Shown: piece by piece, positions 33,250 through 43,395 of the stretch
How the letters are laid out: each line of letters begins with the position of its first letter
How positions within the stretch are numbered: position 1 is the first letter of the stretch
Source of the DNA: Hyphomicrobiales bacterium
Lineage (GTDB): Bacteria > Pseudomonadota > Alphaproteobacteria > Rhizobiales > Rhizobiaceae
Direction: 5' to 3'
Assembly (NCBI GenBank): GCA_900472485.1
Contig: UCII01000001.1
Coordinates: 555,986-619,985 of the forward strand
Length of the DNA: 64,000 bases
The notes under the pieces: generated by a model
Told to the model about the DNA's origin: nothing
Databases searched by the model: none
What the model saw: only the letters and a program-made list of their open reading frames with translations
Position numbers and translations under genes: made by a program

Positions 33250-34902
33250 TTGAGCGAAACCGAACGCGAGCTTCGCTATGCGTCCTGGCATAAGGATGCC
33301 GTCATCTACCAACTCCATGTGAAGTCGTTCTTCGACGCCGATGGAGATGGATTTGGCGATTTCGTGGGATTGACGCGCAGACTGGATTATCTGGCATCGC
33401 TCGGTGTCAACGCGATCTGGCTTTTGCCGTTTTATCCATCTCCCCGCCGTGATGACGGCTATGATGTGCTCGACTACGAAAGCATCAGCCCCGAATTCGG
33501 CACGCTCGACGATTTCAAGAGGTTCGTGGAGGCCGCCCATGCCCGCAGGATGCATGTCATTACGGAGCTGGTCCTCAACCATACTTCCGATCAGCATCCC
33601 TGGTTTCAGCGTGCCCGAGACGCGCCGGCCGGGTCGCCGGAGCGGGATTTCTACGTCTGGTCGGAGACCGACGACAAGTTCGCGGAAACGCGCATCATTT
33701 TCGTCGATAGCGAGAGATCCAATTGGACCTGGGACCCGGTTGCAAACGCCTATTTCTGGCATCGCTTCTATTCCCATCAGCCGGATCTGAACTATCACAA
33801 TCCTGCCGTCATCGACGCGGTTTTGGATATCATGCGTTTCTGGCTCGATCTTGGCGTGGACGGCTTTCGCCTCGATGCCGTTCCGTATCTCGTGGAGCGA
33901 GAAAACACCAATAACGAGAATCTTCCTGAAACGCACAGGCTGCTCAAGCATATCAGAAAGACGCTCGAGGCAAGCTACCCCGGCGTCATACTCCTCGCAG
34001 AAGCAAATCAATGGCCGGATCAGGCACGGGACTATTTCGGAACAGGGGATGAATGCCACATGGCCTTTCACTTCCCGCTGATGCCGCGAATCTTCACCGC
34101 GGTTGCAATGGGAAATTCCCAGCCGATCATCACCATGGTGCAGCAGACCCATGGCATCCCTGAGGAATGCCAATGGGCTATTTTCCTCAGAAACCATGAC
34201 GAGTTGACCTTGGAAATGGTCACCGAGGCCGAGCGTAATTTTCTTTGGGACACCTATGCTTCCGACGAACGCGCCCGATTGAACCTCGGCATCCGGCGCC
34301 GCTTGTCACCGCTCATGGATCAGGACCGGCGTCGCGTCGAGCTTCTCCACATGTTGCTGTTCTCCTTGCCCGGTAGCCCTGTGCTTTACTATGGCGATGA
34401 GATCGGCATGGGCGACAATGTCGATTTAGGAGATAGAGATGGTGTTCGCACACCGATGCAATGGTCCAGCGGCAAGAACGCCGGGTTTTCCGGCGGCGAT
34501 CCAAAGGCCCTCGCACTGCCGCCCATCGATAATCCCCGTTTCGGTTTCCGGGTGATCAACGTCGCCGCGCAGGAGAAGGACCCGCATTCGCTTCTGAATT
34601 GGGTCCGTCACATTTTGGCAATCCGATCGGCGCATCAAGCCTTCGCAAGGGGCGCAATTTGCTTTGTGAGCACAGAAAATCCGGCCGTCATCGCATATGT
34701 CAGAGAATATGACGGTGAATGCGTTCTCTGCGTCGCGAACCTGTCAAATATCGCTCAGGCTGGCATGCTCGACTTACATCAATATTCAGGCAGTCGTCCC
34801 AAGGAGCTGTTTGGGAAGACGGCATTTCCGACTGTGGGCGAGCATCGTTATCCGATCATGTTTCAGCCCTACGGTTACTTCTGGTTTCAGCTGAAGCGCT
34901 GA
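33250..34902 (+). CDS. treS: Trehalose synthase / alpha-glucosidase-like GH13 enzyme
   Basis: 550 residues. It interconverts maltose and trehalose, or is a close GH13 relative. The four GH13 regions can be read: ELVLNHTSDQHP, GFRLDAVPYL (nucleophile Asp), LLAEANQWP (acid/base Glu) and FLRNHDEL. The opening RYASWHKDAVIYQLHVKSFFD is typical of TreS. Start chosen at TTG 33250 with GAGGGAG upstream, since no in-frame ATG fits the family N-terminus; an ATG at 33106 would add 48 atypical residues. No maltokinase domain is fused. Trehalose supports desiccation and osmotic tolerance, in keeping with the stress island. Confidence 0.88.
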   Translation: MSETERELRYASWHKDAVIYQLHVKSFFDADGDGFGDFVGLTRRLDYLASLGVNAIWLLPFYPSPRRDDGYDVLDYESISPEFGTLDDFKRFVEAAHARRMHVITELVLNHTSDQHPWFQRARDAPAGSPERDFYVWSETDDKFAETRIIFVDSERSNWTWDPVANAYFWHRFYSHQPDLNYHNPAVIDAVLDIMRFWLDLGVDGFRLDAVPYLVERENTNNENLPETHRLLKHIRKTLEASYPGVILLAEANQWPDQARDYFGTGDECHMAFHFPLMPRIFTAVAMGNSQPIITMVQQTHGIPEECQWAIFLRNHDELTLEMVTEAERNFLWDTYASDERARLNLGIRRRLSPLMDQDRRRVELLHMLLFSLPGSPVLYYGDEIGMGDNVDLGDRDGVRTPMQWSSGKNAGFSGGDPKALALPPIDNPRFGFRVINVAAQEKDPHSLLNWVRHILAIRSAHQAFARGAICFVSTENPAVIAYVREYDGECVLCVANLSNIAQAGMLDLHQYSGSRPKELFGKTAFPTVGEHRYPIMFQPYGYFWFQLKR

Positions 34903-35059
34903 TCGAGGTGAGGTTTCCAGCCAACAAAGCATTGTCGGCTCACCCTTGTTCCTCCATTTGAGAACGGCAACTCTGGTTGCACGACGATCTTCGCCTCATT
35001 CAGCGGTGACTGGCCAAAGGCTTATCGCAGGACGTTGCGACCATCTGCCGGGGGACGGA

Positions 35060-36385
35060 TCAGGCGCGTCTGGCCGAGTTCAACGCGCCGTCCGCGACTA
35101 CATAGGGCGGGAGCTCCAGATTCGAGCGGAAATCGTCTCCGACATAATCGGTGTCGATGATCGACCGCCGTCGCAACTCGGGCAGCAGCCCGTTCACCAG
35201 CAGATCCTCCTGGTCCGGATTGCCGAAGCCGTGCAGGGAGAGAACATCGAGAATTCCGGCCTGAAAGCGCTCCTCGATCGCATCGGCAAGCTGCTCGGGC
35301 GTGCCGGCGACCGACCAGTGGCCGGTTTCCTGCGCCTGAATGATGAGCTGCCGCAAGGTCAGTCCCTCACGCGCATAGCGGCGGAAGATTTCCACGCGTC
35401 CGCGCCGCCGGTTGATGCTGGTAACCTCGGGCAGGAGCGTTTCCGGCAGGGGCTTGTCGAGCGGCAATTCGGATAGATCGAGATCGCCGCCGAGCATATC
35501 AGCCAGTTTCAGGCGCCCCTGCTCGTAGTCGATCCGTTCGTGCTTTTCCTTCAGGCGCCTGGCGACGTCTGCGTCTGAATCGCCGATCACCGAGTGGAAG
35601 GAGTTCATGATGAAGGGCAGGCCTGCCGCGCGCCCGAAGCTTGCTGCGCGGCGGCGTAGCTCGGTGGCAAAAGCGACAGCATCCTCAAGCTTGGGCTGAG
35701 AGGTATAGACCACCTCGGCATATCGCGCGCCGACGGTGACGCCGGCTTCTGACTGGCCCGCCTGAAACTGGACGGGACGGCCCTGCGGCAAAGGCGGCAC
35801 GTTGAGGGGGCCGTCGACCCGGAAGTGCTTGCCGCGATAGTTGATCGGATGGAATTTTGCCGGATCGATACCGATTGCCCCGGACGCCTTGCGTTCGGCG
35901 GCATTGCGTTCATTGGCATCATAAAGCGCATTGACGATTTCGATGAATTCCGCAGCGCGCTCGTAGCGCTCCTCCGGACTTGGCAATGTCTCGCCGAAGT
36001 TCTCTTCGCCGACCGAGGAGGTCACGGCATTCCAGCCGGCGCGCCCGCCGCTTGCATGATCCAGCGTGCCGATCTGGCGTGCCAGATTGTAGGGATAGTG
36101 GAAAGTCGTCGAGACAGTAGCGATCAGGCCGATGTGGGATGTTACCTGGCTCAAGGCGGCAAGCGCGACGATGGGCTCCTGGATGCCGGCGGTTCCGGCA
36201 AGTCCCGCCGGATCGATATGGAGCAGGTCGGCCGTGAACAGCCCGGTGATCTTTTCTGCTTCCGCCTTGCGGGCGAGTTCGACGGCACGCTTGATGCCGG
36301 TGACGGGACTTGTGTCGTTTCCGGCGGAAATGACGCTGCTTGCTCCGGTCAATGTCTTCAGGCGTCGGGGACGATTGTGGGTCAT
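35060..36385 (-). CDS. LLM-class flavin monooxygenase (NtaA/SnaA/DszA family)
   Basis: 441 residues. Family marks: HIGLIATVSTTFHYPYNLARQIGTLDHASGGRAGWNAVTS (residues 95-135) and RPVQFQAGQSEAG. Relatives use FMNH2 to oxidise nitrilotriacetate, EDTA, sulfones or thioethers. The usual N-terminal GHH..AWR stretch is not seen; MTHNRPRRLKTLTGASSVIS stands in its place, so the active-site entrance may differ. ATG 36385 is the family-consistent start. Last gene of the peptide-type ABC cluster; the flavin reductase is not nearby. Confidence 0.87.
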   Translation of the reverse strand: MTHNRPRRLKTLTGASSVISAGNDTSPVTGIKRAVELARKAEAEKITGLFTADLLHIDPAGLAGTAGIQEPIVALAALSQVTSHIGLIATVSTTFHYPYNLARQIGTLDHASGGRAGWNAVTSSVGEENFGETLPSPEERYERAAEFIEIVNALYDANERNAAERKASGAIGIDPAKFHPINYRGKHFRVDGPLNVPPLPQGRPVQFQAGQSEAGVTVGARYAEVVYTSQPKLEDAVAFATELRRRAASFGRAAGLPFIMNSFHSVIGDSDADVARRLKEKHERIDYEQGRLKLADMLGGDLDLSELPLDKPLPETLLPEVTSINRRRGRVEIFRRYAREGLTLRQLIIQAQETGHWSVAGTPEQLADAIEERFQAGILDVLSLHGFGNPDQEDLLVNGLLPELRRRSIIDTDYVGDDFRSNLELPPYVVADGALNSARRA

Positions 36386-36443
36386 CGCGAATTTCCTTGG
36401 TCGTTTGAAATTCCGGTCTGCGCCGGTGTGTGAATTGTGTTTT

Positions 36444-38108
36444 TCAGGGCAAGGCCGGAACCGCCTCGATGAGCGTGCGCGTGTAGCTGTGATGTGGCCT
36501 GGTGAAGACATCCTCCACCGCGCCCGCTTCGACGATGCGTCCCTCCTTCATCACGAGAACACGGTCCGTCAGGTGATGGACGACGCCGAGATCGTGGGAG
36601 ATGAAGAGGAGCGACGTTCCGGAGGCCGCTTGAAGTTCGGCCAGGAGATCAAGCACCTGCGCCTGCACCGATACGTCGAGCGCACTGACCGGCTCGTCGG
36701 CCACGAGAAGACGTGGGCGCGGTGCAAAGGCGCGTGCGATCGCGACGCGCTGACGCTGGCCGCCGGAAAGCTCGCGTGGATAGCGCTTCAGGAACGCCTC
36801 GCTCAGACGAACCGAGTCAAGCACCTCGAGTACGCGTTCGCGGCGCGCTCCGCCGAAGATGCCGGCGCTATCGAGGCTTTCGCCGATGATCTTCTCGACC
36901 GTATAGCGGGGGTCGAAGGAACTGAGCGCATCCTGCGCGATGAGCTGCATGCTGGAGCGCCTGGAGCGACGCGCGGCCTCCGTGACATTGCTCCAGCCGC
37001 CGCCGTCAAGACGAACCGATCCGTGATCCGGTTCGACCAGGCCGAGAACGATTTTCGCGACCGTCGTCTTGCCGGAACCGGATTCACCGACGATGCCGAG
37101 GGCTTCGCCGGCTGCGAGGTCGAAGGAGACGTCGTTGACGGCGAAGATGCCGCCCGATCCGCCATAGCGTTTGACGAGATTGCGGGCTGACAGAATGTGG
37201 TTGTGGCGATCGATTGCCTTTGCAGGCAGGGGGACGCGTTGCCATGCATTTGGCCTGGGCGCGGCTTGCACCTGCTCGCTCTCCGCTTGTGTGACGGATG
37301 TCGGCGATAGCCGGAACCCCTTGGAGGCGGCCGAAGGCACGGCATCCAGCAATTGCCGTGTATAGGGATGGCGAGGGGTCTTCAGTATCTGTTCCGTCGA
37401 ACCCTCTTCGACAATCCGGCCGTCGTTCATGACGAGTACGCGATCGGCAAGATGGGAGACGACGGCCAGATCATGGCTGATCAGGAGAAGCGTATGGCCG
37501 GCCTTGCGCCGTTCGAGTAGCAGGTCGAGGATCTGCTTTTGAACCGTCGCATCCAGCGCCGTCGTCGGCTCGTCGGCGATCAGCAGTGAAGGCCCGCGTG
37601 CTATTGCCGTGGCGATGAGAGTGCGCTGGCGCAAGCCGCCCGAAAGCTGATGCGGGTATTGCGGCAGCCGCCGATCCGGATCGGGGATGCCGACCGACTG
37701 CAGCAGCAGGCGGCTGTCTTCGCGTCGATCGGGGCGGCGAAAGAGACTGCGCCCGCCGAAGGCGTCGGACAGTTGCTGCGAAATCCGTCTCAGCGGGTCG
37801 AGGGAGATGAGGGCATCCTGAAGAACGAAGCCGATTTTTTCGCCGCGAAGGCGCTGCCATTGCCTTTCATCGAAGTCGCGAACATCGTTTCCGTCGACAT
37901 CGAAACGGTCGGCGCCGACAACAGCATCCGGGCCGGCAAGACCGATGATCGAGCGCGCCGTCACCGATTTTCCGGAGCCGGATTCTCCGACAAGCGCGAC
38001 GGCTTCGCCCTTGTCGATCCTCAGGTCGATGCCGTGGACCACCCTATTGTCGCGGCCGTCCCGAGGAAAGCCGATCGTCAGATTGCGGATGTTGAGTACC
38101 GGGGTCAC
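36444..38108 (-). CDS. ABC transporter ATPase, two domains fused (DppD-DppF type)
   Basis: 554 residues, holding two complete nucleotide-binding domains. First: GESGSGKSV, LSGGLRQR, LLIADEPTTALD. Second (from about residue 310): GESGSGKTT, LSGGQRQR, LLVADEPVSALD. Each ends with the oligopeptide-type motif (HPYTRQLLDAVP; HHSYTRTLIEAVP). It powers the importer with the two permeases upstream. Fused pairs of this kind occur in rhizobial importers and in the EDTA importer Epp of Chelativorans. Confidence 0.94.
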   Translation of the reverse strand: MTPVLNIRNLTIGFPRDGRDNRVVHGIDLRIDKGEAVALVGESGSGKSVTARSIIGLAGPDAVVGADRFDVDGNDVRDFDERQWQRLRGEKIGFVLQDALISLDPLRRISQQLSDAFGGRSLFRRPDRREDSRLLLQSVGIPDPDRRLPQYPHQLSGGLRQRTLIATAIARGPSLLIADEPTTALDATVQKQILDLLLERRKAGHTLLLISHDLAVVSHLADRVLVMNDGRIVEEGSTEQILKTPRHPYTRQLLDAVPSAASKGFRLSPTSVTQAESEQVQAAPRPNAWQRVPLPAKAIDRHNHILSARNLVKRYGGSGGIFAVNDVSFDLAAGEALGIVGESGSGKTTVAKIVLGLVEPDHGSVRLDGGGWSNVTEAARRSRRSSMQLIAQDALSSFDPRYTVEKIIGESLDSAGIFGGARRERVLEVLDSVRLSEAFLKRYPRELSGGQRQRVAIARAFAPRPRLLVADEPVSALDVSVQAQVLDLLAELQAASGTSLLFISHDLGVVHHLTDRVLVMKEGRIVEAGAVEDVFTRPHHSYTRTLIEAVPALP

Positions 38109-38974
38109 GATGGCCTCCTGCCTTCAAATGCAAGTTGCCAGCGTCTTCCAAGCACGCTTATGGAGATGACCGTCAGCGTAATGGCGAGACCTGGCCAAAC
38201 GCCGATCCACCACGCCACGCGAAGATAATTGCGTGCCTCCGCCAGCATTGCTCCCCATTCCGGGGCGGGTGGCTGCGGACCCATGCCGAGAAAACTGAGG
38301 CCTGCGGCCTGTATGATCGTGGTCCCGAGACCGATCGTTGCCAGGATGGGCACCTGGGCCAGCGCATGCGGCAGGATATGGCGGGCCACCAACACGCTGC
38401 GTCTCAGTCCGAATGTTCTTGCTTGCTCCACATAACCGCTTTTGGCGATCACGAAGGTCTGCGCGCGCACGACCCTTGCAAAACGCGGCACGGAGGCAAG
38501 GCCGAGCGCGAAGATGAGGTTGATCGTGCCGGGTCCTGTAAAGGAGATCAGCACGAGAGCCAAAAGCAGGTCCGGGAATGATGAAATCACGTCCAGAAAG
38601 CGCGAGATGGCCTCGTCGACGAGACCGCGGGCAAGGCCCGACAGAAGCCCGAGAAAGGCTCCGGCGATCGCCGCGATGGCTACGGCGCTGACGCCGATGA
38701 GGATGGAGTAACGCGCGCCGTAAACAACCCGCGAGAAGACATCTCTGCCGAGATGATCCGTGCCGAACCAATGTTGCGTCGACGGCGGCAGTTGCGCCTG
38801 CAAGGGATCGGCGGCGATCGGATTGGCAGCGGTCAGAACTTGCGGCCAAATGGTGGCGAGGGCCACCAGCAGTATAAAAATTGCCGAAAGGGTAAGCCCA
38901 GGATTTGCGACGCGCCAATAAAGTCGCTGTTGGCGCTGATCGGTTTCCTGTTCGGGAGACGAGGAGATGCTCAA
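38105..38974 (-). CDS. Peptide-type ABC transporter permease (DppC-like)
   Basis: 289 residues. N-terminal membrane anchor (LTLSAIFILLVALATIWPQVL), then WFGTDHLGRDVFSRVVYGAR, the DppC/OppC signature, and an EAA loop ARTFGLRRSVLVARHILPHAL. Five or six membrane segments. It overlaps both neighbours by four bases, so the operon is translationally coupled. Confidence 0.93.
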   Translation of the reverse strand: MSISSSPEQETDQRQQRLYWRVANPGLTLSAIFILLVALATIWPQVLTAANPIAADPLQAQLPPSTQHWFGTDHLGRDVFSRVVYGARYSILIGVSAVAIAAIAGAFLGLLSGLARGLVDEAISRFLDVISSFPDLLLALVLISFTGPGTINLIFALGLASVPRFARVVRAQTFVIAKSGYVEQARTFGLRRSVLVARHILPHALAQVPILATIGLGTTIIQAAGLSFLGMGPQPPAPEWGAMLAEARNYLRVAWWIGVWPGLAITLTVISISVLGRRWQLAFEGRRPS

Positions 38975-39987
38975 TGGCCGGCCTCCGCATTCTGATTGCG
39001 CAGTCGGGGATCGAGCAGAAGATACAGCACGTCGACCAGCGTGCTGAGGATGACGTAGACGAAGGCCGACAGGATGGCGACGGCGAGCACGACGGGCAGG
39101 TCATGCGCCAGCACGGCGTCGACTGTAATCCGCCCAAGCCCGGGCCTGCCAAACACCGCTTCGGTGATGACGGCGCCGGACAGCAGATTGCCGACGAGCC
39201 AGCCGGCAAGCGTCACCGCGGGAAGTGCGGCGTGCCGCAGGCCGTGACGCAGCCTCAGCACGAAGTCATTGGCGCCCCAGCTTTTGACCGTCAGCATAAA
39301 GGGTTCTTCCAAGGCCCGTTCGAGCCCTTGGCGCAGCACCTGTCCGATGACGGCGCCAAGGGACAGGCCAAGCGACAGGGCCGGTAGGACCAGCGCCGAA
39401 AATGTCCGGTCGCCGGCCACCGGAAAGATCTTCAAGGTGAAGGAAAATATGAACAAGAGCACGATGCCGAGCCAGAAGGACGGCGTCGAGATGAGAACAA
39501 GCTCGAGACTGCCTGCGATGCTGCGCGGCAGGCGCTTGCCGGCTGTCAGCAGGGCGCTGGCAACGGCAAAGACGATGGCAACGACGAGAGCGGCCGCAGT
39601 AAGCTTCAATGTCGGCTGCATCTGCGATAGAACGAGGCCGGAAACATCTGTCTGCAGAATATAGGACCGTCCGAAATCGCCATGCAGAATACGCTGGAGA
39701 TAGGTCAGATATTGCGTCAGCAACGGCTTGTCCAAGCCCCATTCAAGGCGGATGGCCGCTTCTACCTCCGGCGTTCGCAATTGCTCGCCGATTAACAGGC
39801 TGACAATATCGCCGGGCGCCAGATGAATGCTGATGAAGCTCAGCGTCACCGCGGCCCATAGGACCACGATGGCCGATCCAATCCGCACGAGGATCTGCGA
39901 TATCAGGCTGTTGCGCTTCAGCCGGCGCCTGCGCGAAAACCAGGCCGAAGGGCTCTGGTCGAAAGCCGTCGTATTGTCAGCGGTCAT
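38971..39987 (-). CDS. Peptide-type ABC transporter permease (DppB-like)
   Basis: 338 residues. Starts with a cytoplasmic tail, first helix IGSAIVVLWAAVTLSFISIHL, then the family signature around GDFGRSYILQ and a late EAA-like loop. Six membrane segments in all. It pairs with the DppC-like protein. The cargo is set by the two binding proteins upstream and is unknown. Confidence 0.93.
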   Translation of the reverse strand: MTADNTTAFDQSPSAWFSRRRRLKRNSLISQILVRIGSAIVVLWAAVTLSFISIHLAPGDIVSLLIGEQLRTPEVEAAIRLEWGLDKPLLTQYLTYLQRILHGDFGRSYILQTDVSGLVLSQMQPTLKLTAAALVVAIVFAVASALLTAGKRLPRSIAGSLELVLISTPSFWLGIVLLFIFSFTLKIFPVAGDRTFSALVLPALSLGLSLGAVIGQVLRQGLERALEEPFMLTVKSWGANDFVLRLRHGLRHAALPAVTLAGWLVGNLLSGAVITEAVFGRPGLGRITVDAVLAHDLPVVLAVAILSAFVYVILSTLVDVLYLLLDPRLRNQNAEAGH

Positions 39988-40050
39988 GCTCGGTCACTCC
40001 TCCACCGTCCCCGACCACTTGCGTTGCCGGGGATGTGTTGACGGTACGGT

Positions 40051-41673
40051 TCACTCGCTGCGCCAGATATCGTAGGCGCTCTCCGGCAATTGCTTGAAGG
40101 GCCGGAAGCTGATGCCCTTCACATAGCTTGCAGCCGCCACCTGGTCCTCGGGCTCGTAGAGCGGCAGGGCATAGGCCTGGTCGAGAATGGCGAAGCGCTG
40201 CAGCTTCGAATAAAGATCGAAGCGTTTCTTCTGGTCCAGCGTCGAAGCGGCCTCGTTCAGCCACTGCAATAGCTCGGGCGCAAAGGCGCGGCTGTAGTTG
40301 ATGCTGCCGCCCTTATCGAGGGGCAGGTAGTGATACTCTATGTCGATCGCATCCGTCGGCGTATTGGAATTAGCGATCGAGCCGAACTGGCCGGTCTTGC
40401 GTCGGTCGATGTAGGTGCCGGCATCCACGAAGATGATTTTGAGATCGATGCCGGCATTCTGGCGTGCCTGTGCCTGCAGGGCTTGCAGCAGGACGTCACG
40501 CTGATCGCGCACCGTCGCCTGAGCCTGGATGACCTCGATGGTCAACCGCTTTCCGTCTTTCGTCCTGAAGCCGTCGGCGTCCCGCGCGGTCCAGCCAGCC
40601 TCGTCCAGAAGCGCATTTGCCGCCTTGGGATCGGGTTTATATGCCGCCTCGATGCTCTTGTCGTAAAATTGTGGATCGATCGGCGACGCGATGCCCCATG
40701 CGCGGGTGCGTTCTCCGCGATAGACGGCCTTCAGCACCGCATCGACGTCGATCGCTGATATCAGAGCCTTGCGCACCTTGAGATCCTGGGTCGGTCCCCA
40801 GGTGACATTGAGGAAGAGCGAATAGGGCGTGCCGGTATTGAGGGCCGTCTGGTAGCTGAAGTCCGAATTGTCCTTGAAAAGGCTGGCATCATTGCCGGCG
40901 ATCCCTTCGATCACGTCGACCTGACCGGAGGTGAGCGCCCCGGTGCGGACGGAGGACTCGGACAGGAAGCGATAGGTCACCTCGTCGAGATAGGCCGGGC
41001 CATTATGAGCTGATGTCTTGGGTGCCCAATGATAGGCCGGATTCTTGACGAACTGAATGTCCTGTCCCTTGGCATAGCGCTTCAGGACAAAAGGACCGGT
41101 TCCCGCAATCTCCGGTCCGCCGGATTTCAGCTGCGTTGAATTGAAGGCCGCCGGCGAAAGGATCTCCAGGCTCGCGGCATAATCGAGAAAGGGGGCATAG
41201 ACCTGGTTCAAGGTGAAGGAAACGGTATGGTCGTCCAGCGCCTTCGCTTCGACGATACGCGAGACCGGGCCGGCGCTCACGCTGCCGCTATAGGCCGCGT
41301 CCTTGAGCTTGGTGAAATTGGTGATGACGGCCTGCGCATCGAGCTTTTGACCATCGGTGAAGCTCACATCGTCACGAAGCTTGAACGTGTAAGTCTTGCC
41401 GTCGTCGGAGATCTTATATTCGGTCGCAAGCCATGGAACGTAGCCACCGTCTGCAGTGCGCGCCAGCAGCGACTCATAAGCATTGCGCAGCAGCAGCTTG
41501 GTCTTGTCCTGCCCGTTGAGCTGCGGATTGAGCGTGGCCGGCTCCGTCTCGACGGCCCATGTCAGCTTGCCGCCGCTGATCGGCGCGCCGTCCCCAGCCA
41601 TGCCAAGGCTCGGCAGCGCGCCCGTCACCAGCATGGCTGCCGTCAGGCCGAGAAAATGTCTGCGCATAAGCAT
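40051..41673 (-). CDS. Peptide-type ABC substrate-binding protein 1 (SBP family 5)
   Basis: 540 residues. Secretion signal at residues 1-26 with an RR pair (MLMRRHFLGLTAAMLVTGAL). The SBP_bac_5 body has TWAVETEPATLNPQLNGQ and AGTGPFVLKRYAKGQDI. ATG 41673 with AAGGAG before it. Very similar along its whole length to the next protein (same GALTSGQV.VIEGI.GNDA and QFYDKSIEAAY type segments), so they are tandem duplicates, probably with different ligands. Confidence 0.93.
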   Translation of the reverse strand: MLMRRHFLGLTAAMLVTGALPSLGMAGDGAPISGGKLTWAVETEPATLNPQLNGQDKTKLLLRNAYESLLARTADGGYVPWLATEYKISDDGKTYTFKLRDDVSFTDGQKLDAQAVITNFTKLKDAAYSGSVSAGPVSRIVEAKALDDHTVSFTLNQVYAPFLDYAASLEILSPAAFNSTQLKSGGPEIAGTGPFVLKRYAKGQDIQFVKNPAYHWAPKTSAHNGPAYLDEVTYRFLSESSVRTGALTSGQVDVIEGIAGNDASLFKDNSDFSYQTALNTGTPYSLFLNVTWGPTQDLKVRKALISAIDVDAVLKAVYRGERTRAWGIASPIDPQFYDKSIEAAYKPDPKAANALLDEAGWTARDADGFRTKDGKRLTIEVIQAQATVRDQRDVLLQALQAQARQNAGIDLKIIFVDAGTYIDRRKTGQFGSIANSNTPTDAIDIEYHYLPLDKGGSINYSRAFAPELLQWLNEAASTLDQKKRFDLYSKLQRFAILDQAYALPLYEPEDQVAAASYVKGISFRPFKQLPESAYDIWRSE

Positions 41674-41720
41674 TCCGAGTATCTCCTTGAAATAATCTTT
41701 TTGAGAGGAACAGCCGCGGC

Positions 41721-43373
41721 TCAGGCTGGTTGATCGAGCCAGATGTCGTAGGCGTTTTCGGGAAGGCGCTTGAAGGGACGGAATCCCACTCCCTTGACCG
41801 CAGCCGTTGCTGCAATCTGATCTTCGGGAACATAGAGCGGCAGGCCCAGCGCCTGTTCGCGGAGTGCGAAACGCTGAAGTGCCGAATAGATCTCGAAGCG
41901 CTTCTTGGCATCGAGCGTGGAGGCTGCCTCGGCAAGCCAGGCGGATATTTCAGGCGCCACGCTGCGGCTGTAATTGATCGATCCGCCCTTCTCACGCGGC
42001 AGATAATGAAAATAGAGGGTGAGGCCGTTTTCCTGCGTCGTGGTCGAATTCGGAATGATGCCGTATTGCCCGTCGTTCTGCCTGTTGGCATAGGTTCCGG
42101 CGTCGACATAGCGCAAGGCGACATCGATGCCGGCATTCTGCCTGGCCTGTGCCTGGACGGCCTCGAGAAGAACGTCGCGTTGGTCACGCAAGGTCGCCTG
42201 CGACTGGACGATCTCGATCGTCAGCCGTTTGCCGTCCTTCGTCCGGAAGCCATCGCCGTCTCTGCTCGTCCAGTCGGCCTCGTCGAGCAATCTGTTGGCG
42301 AGATCGGTATCGAAGCCGTAGCTGCCTTCGATACCCTTGTCGTAGAAATCCGTGTCCGCAGGCGTCAGGACACCCCATGCGCGCTTGCGTTCGCCACGGT
42401 AGACGGACTGAATGATCCGCTCGACATCGATCGCCGCAAGAAAGGCCTTGCGTATCTTGACGTCGCTCGTCGGGGTATTGGTGACATTCAGGTAAAGCGT
42501 ATAGGGCGTGCCGGTATTTAGCGCGCTTTGATAGGTGAAATCGGAATCGTCGCGGAAAAGTGCTGCGTCATTGCCGGAAATGCCCTCGATGACATGCACT
42601 TGGCCCGAGGTCAGCGCGCCGGTGCGGACCGCGGATTCGGGTAGGAAGCGATAGACCACTTCATCGAGATAGGCCGGCCCCTGATGACCCGCATTGCCGG
42701 GAGCCCAATTATAGGCCGCGTTTCGAATGAAACGGATTTCCTGACCTTTGACATAGCGATCGAGGATGAAAGGGCCGGTGCCCGCGATTTCGTGCCCGCC
42801 TGCCTTTAGTTGCGAAGAGGAGAATGATTTCGGCGAGAGGATCTCGATGCTGGTCGCGCCATCGAGGAAAGGGGCGTAAACATCGTTGAGCTTGAGGACG
42901 ACCGTATGAGGATCGAGCGCGGTCGCCTCGGAAATGTGGGAGACGTGGCCGGCACTGATGCTGCCGGAATAGATCGGCTCCTTCAGTTTCAGGAAGTTCG
43001 TGACGACGGCTGCGGCGTCGAATTTCTCTCCATCACTGAAGATTACGTCATCGCGGAGATTGAAGGTATAGGTCCTGCCGTCCTCGGATACCGCATAGTC
43101 TTTCGCCAGCCATGGCACATAGCCGCCATCCGGAGAGCGGGCGAGAAGACATTCATAGGCGTTACGCAGAATAAGCTTCGCCTTGGCCTGGCCGTTCAGA
43201 TGCGGATTGAGCGTGGTCGGTTCCGTCTCGACGCCCCAGATCAAGGACCCGCCGCGCGCGGGCTTGTTATCCGCCAGCGTTTCGGTCGCTTGCAGTCCGG
43301 TGGACAGAGACAGAGCAGCAATCGCTGAACTCTTCAGGAAATCTCTTCTGGTTACCACGGCATTCTTTCCCAT
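41721..43373 (-). CDS. Peptide-type ABC substrate-binding protein 2, Tat-exported paralogue
   Basis: 550 residues. A Tat signal is visible (VVTRRDFLKSSAIAALSL), so it may be exported folded. The body parallels the first binding protein: WGVETEPTTLNPHLNGQAKAKLILRNAYECLL. ATG 43373 is chosen because it starts just before the Tat motif; the frame is open 28 codons further up without support. It follows the LLM gene by 22 bases. Confidence 0.92.
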   Translation of the reverse strand: MGKNAVVTRRDFLKSSAIAALSLSTGLQATETLADNKPARGGSLIWGVETEPTTLNPHLNGQAKAKLILRNAYECLLARSPDGGYVPWLAKDYAVSEDGRTYTFNLRDDVIFSDGEKFDAAAVVTNFLKLKEPIYSGSISAGHVSHISEATALDPHTVVLKLNDVYAPFLDGATSIEILSPKSFSSSQLKAGGHEIAGTGPFILDRYVKGQEIRFIRNAAYNWAPGNAGHQGPAYLDEVVYRFLPESAVRTGALTSGQVHVIEGISGNDAALFRDDSDFTYQSALNTGTPYTLYLNVTNTPTSDVKIRKAFLAAIDVERIIQSVYRGERKRAWGVLTPADTDFYDKGIEGSYGFDTDLANRLLDEADWTSRDGDGFRTKDGKRLTIEIVQSQATLRDQRDVLLEAVQAQARQNAGIDVALRYVDAGTYANRQNDGQYGIIPNSTTTQENGLTLYFHYLPREKGGSINYSRSVAPEISAWLAEAASTLDAKKRFEIYSALQRFALREQALGLPLYVPEDQIAATAAVKGVGFRPFKRLPENAYDIWLDQPA

Positions 43374-43395
43374 GTCATTTTGGACCAGCCTCCAA

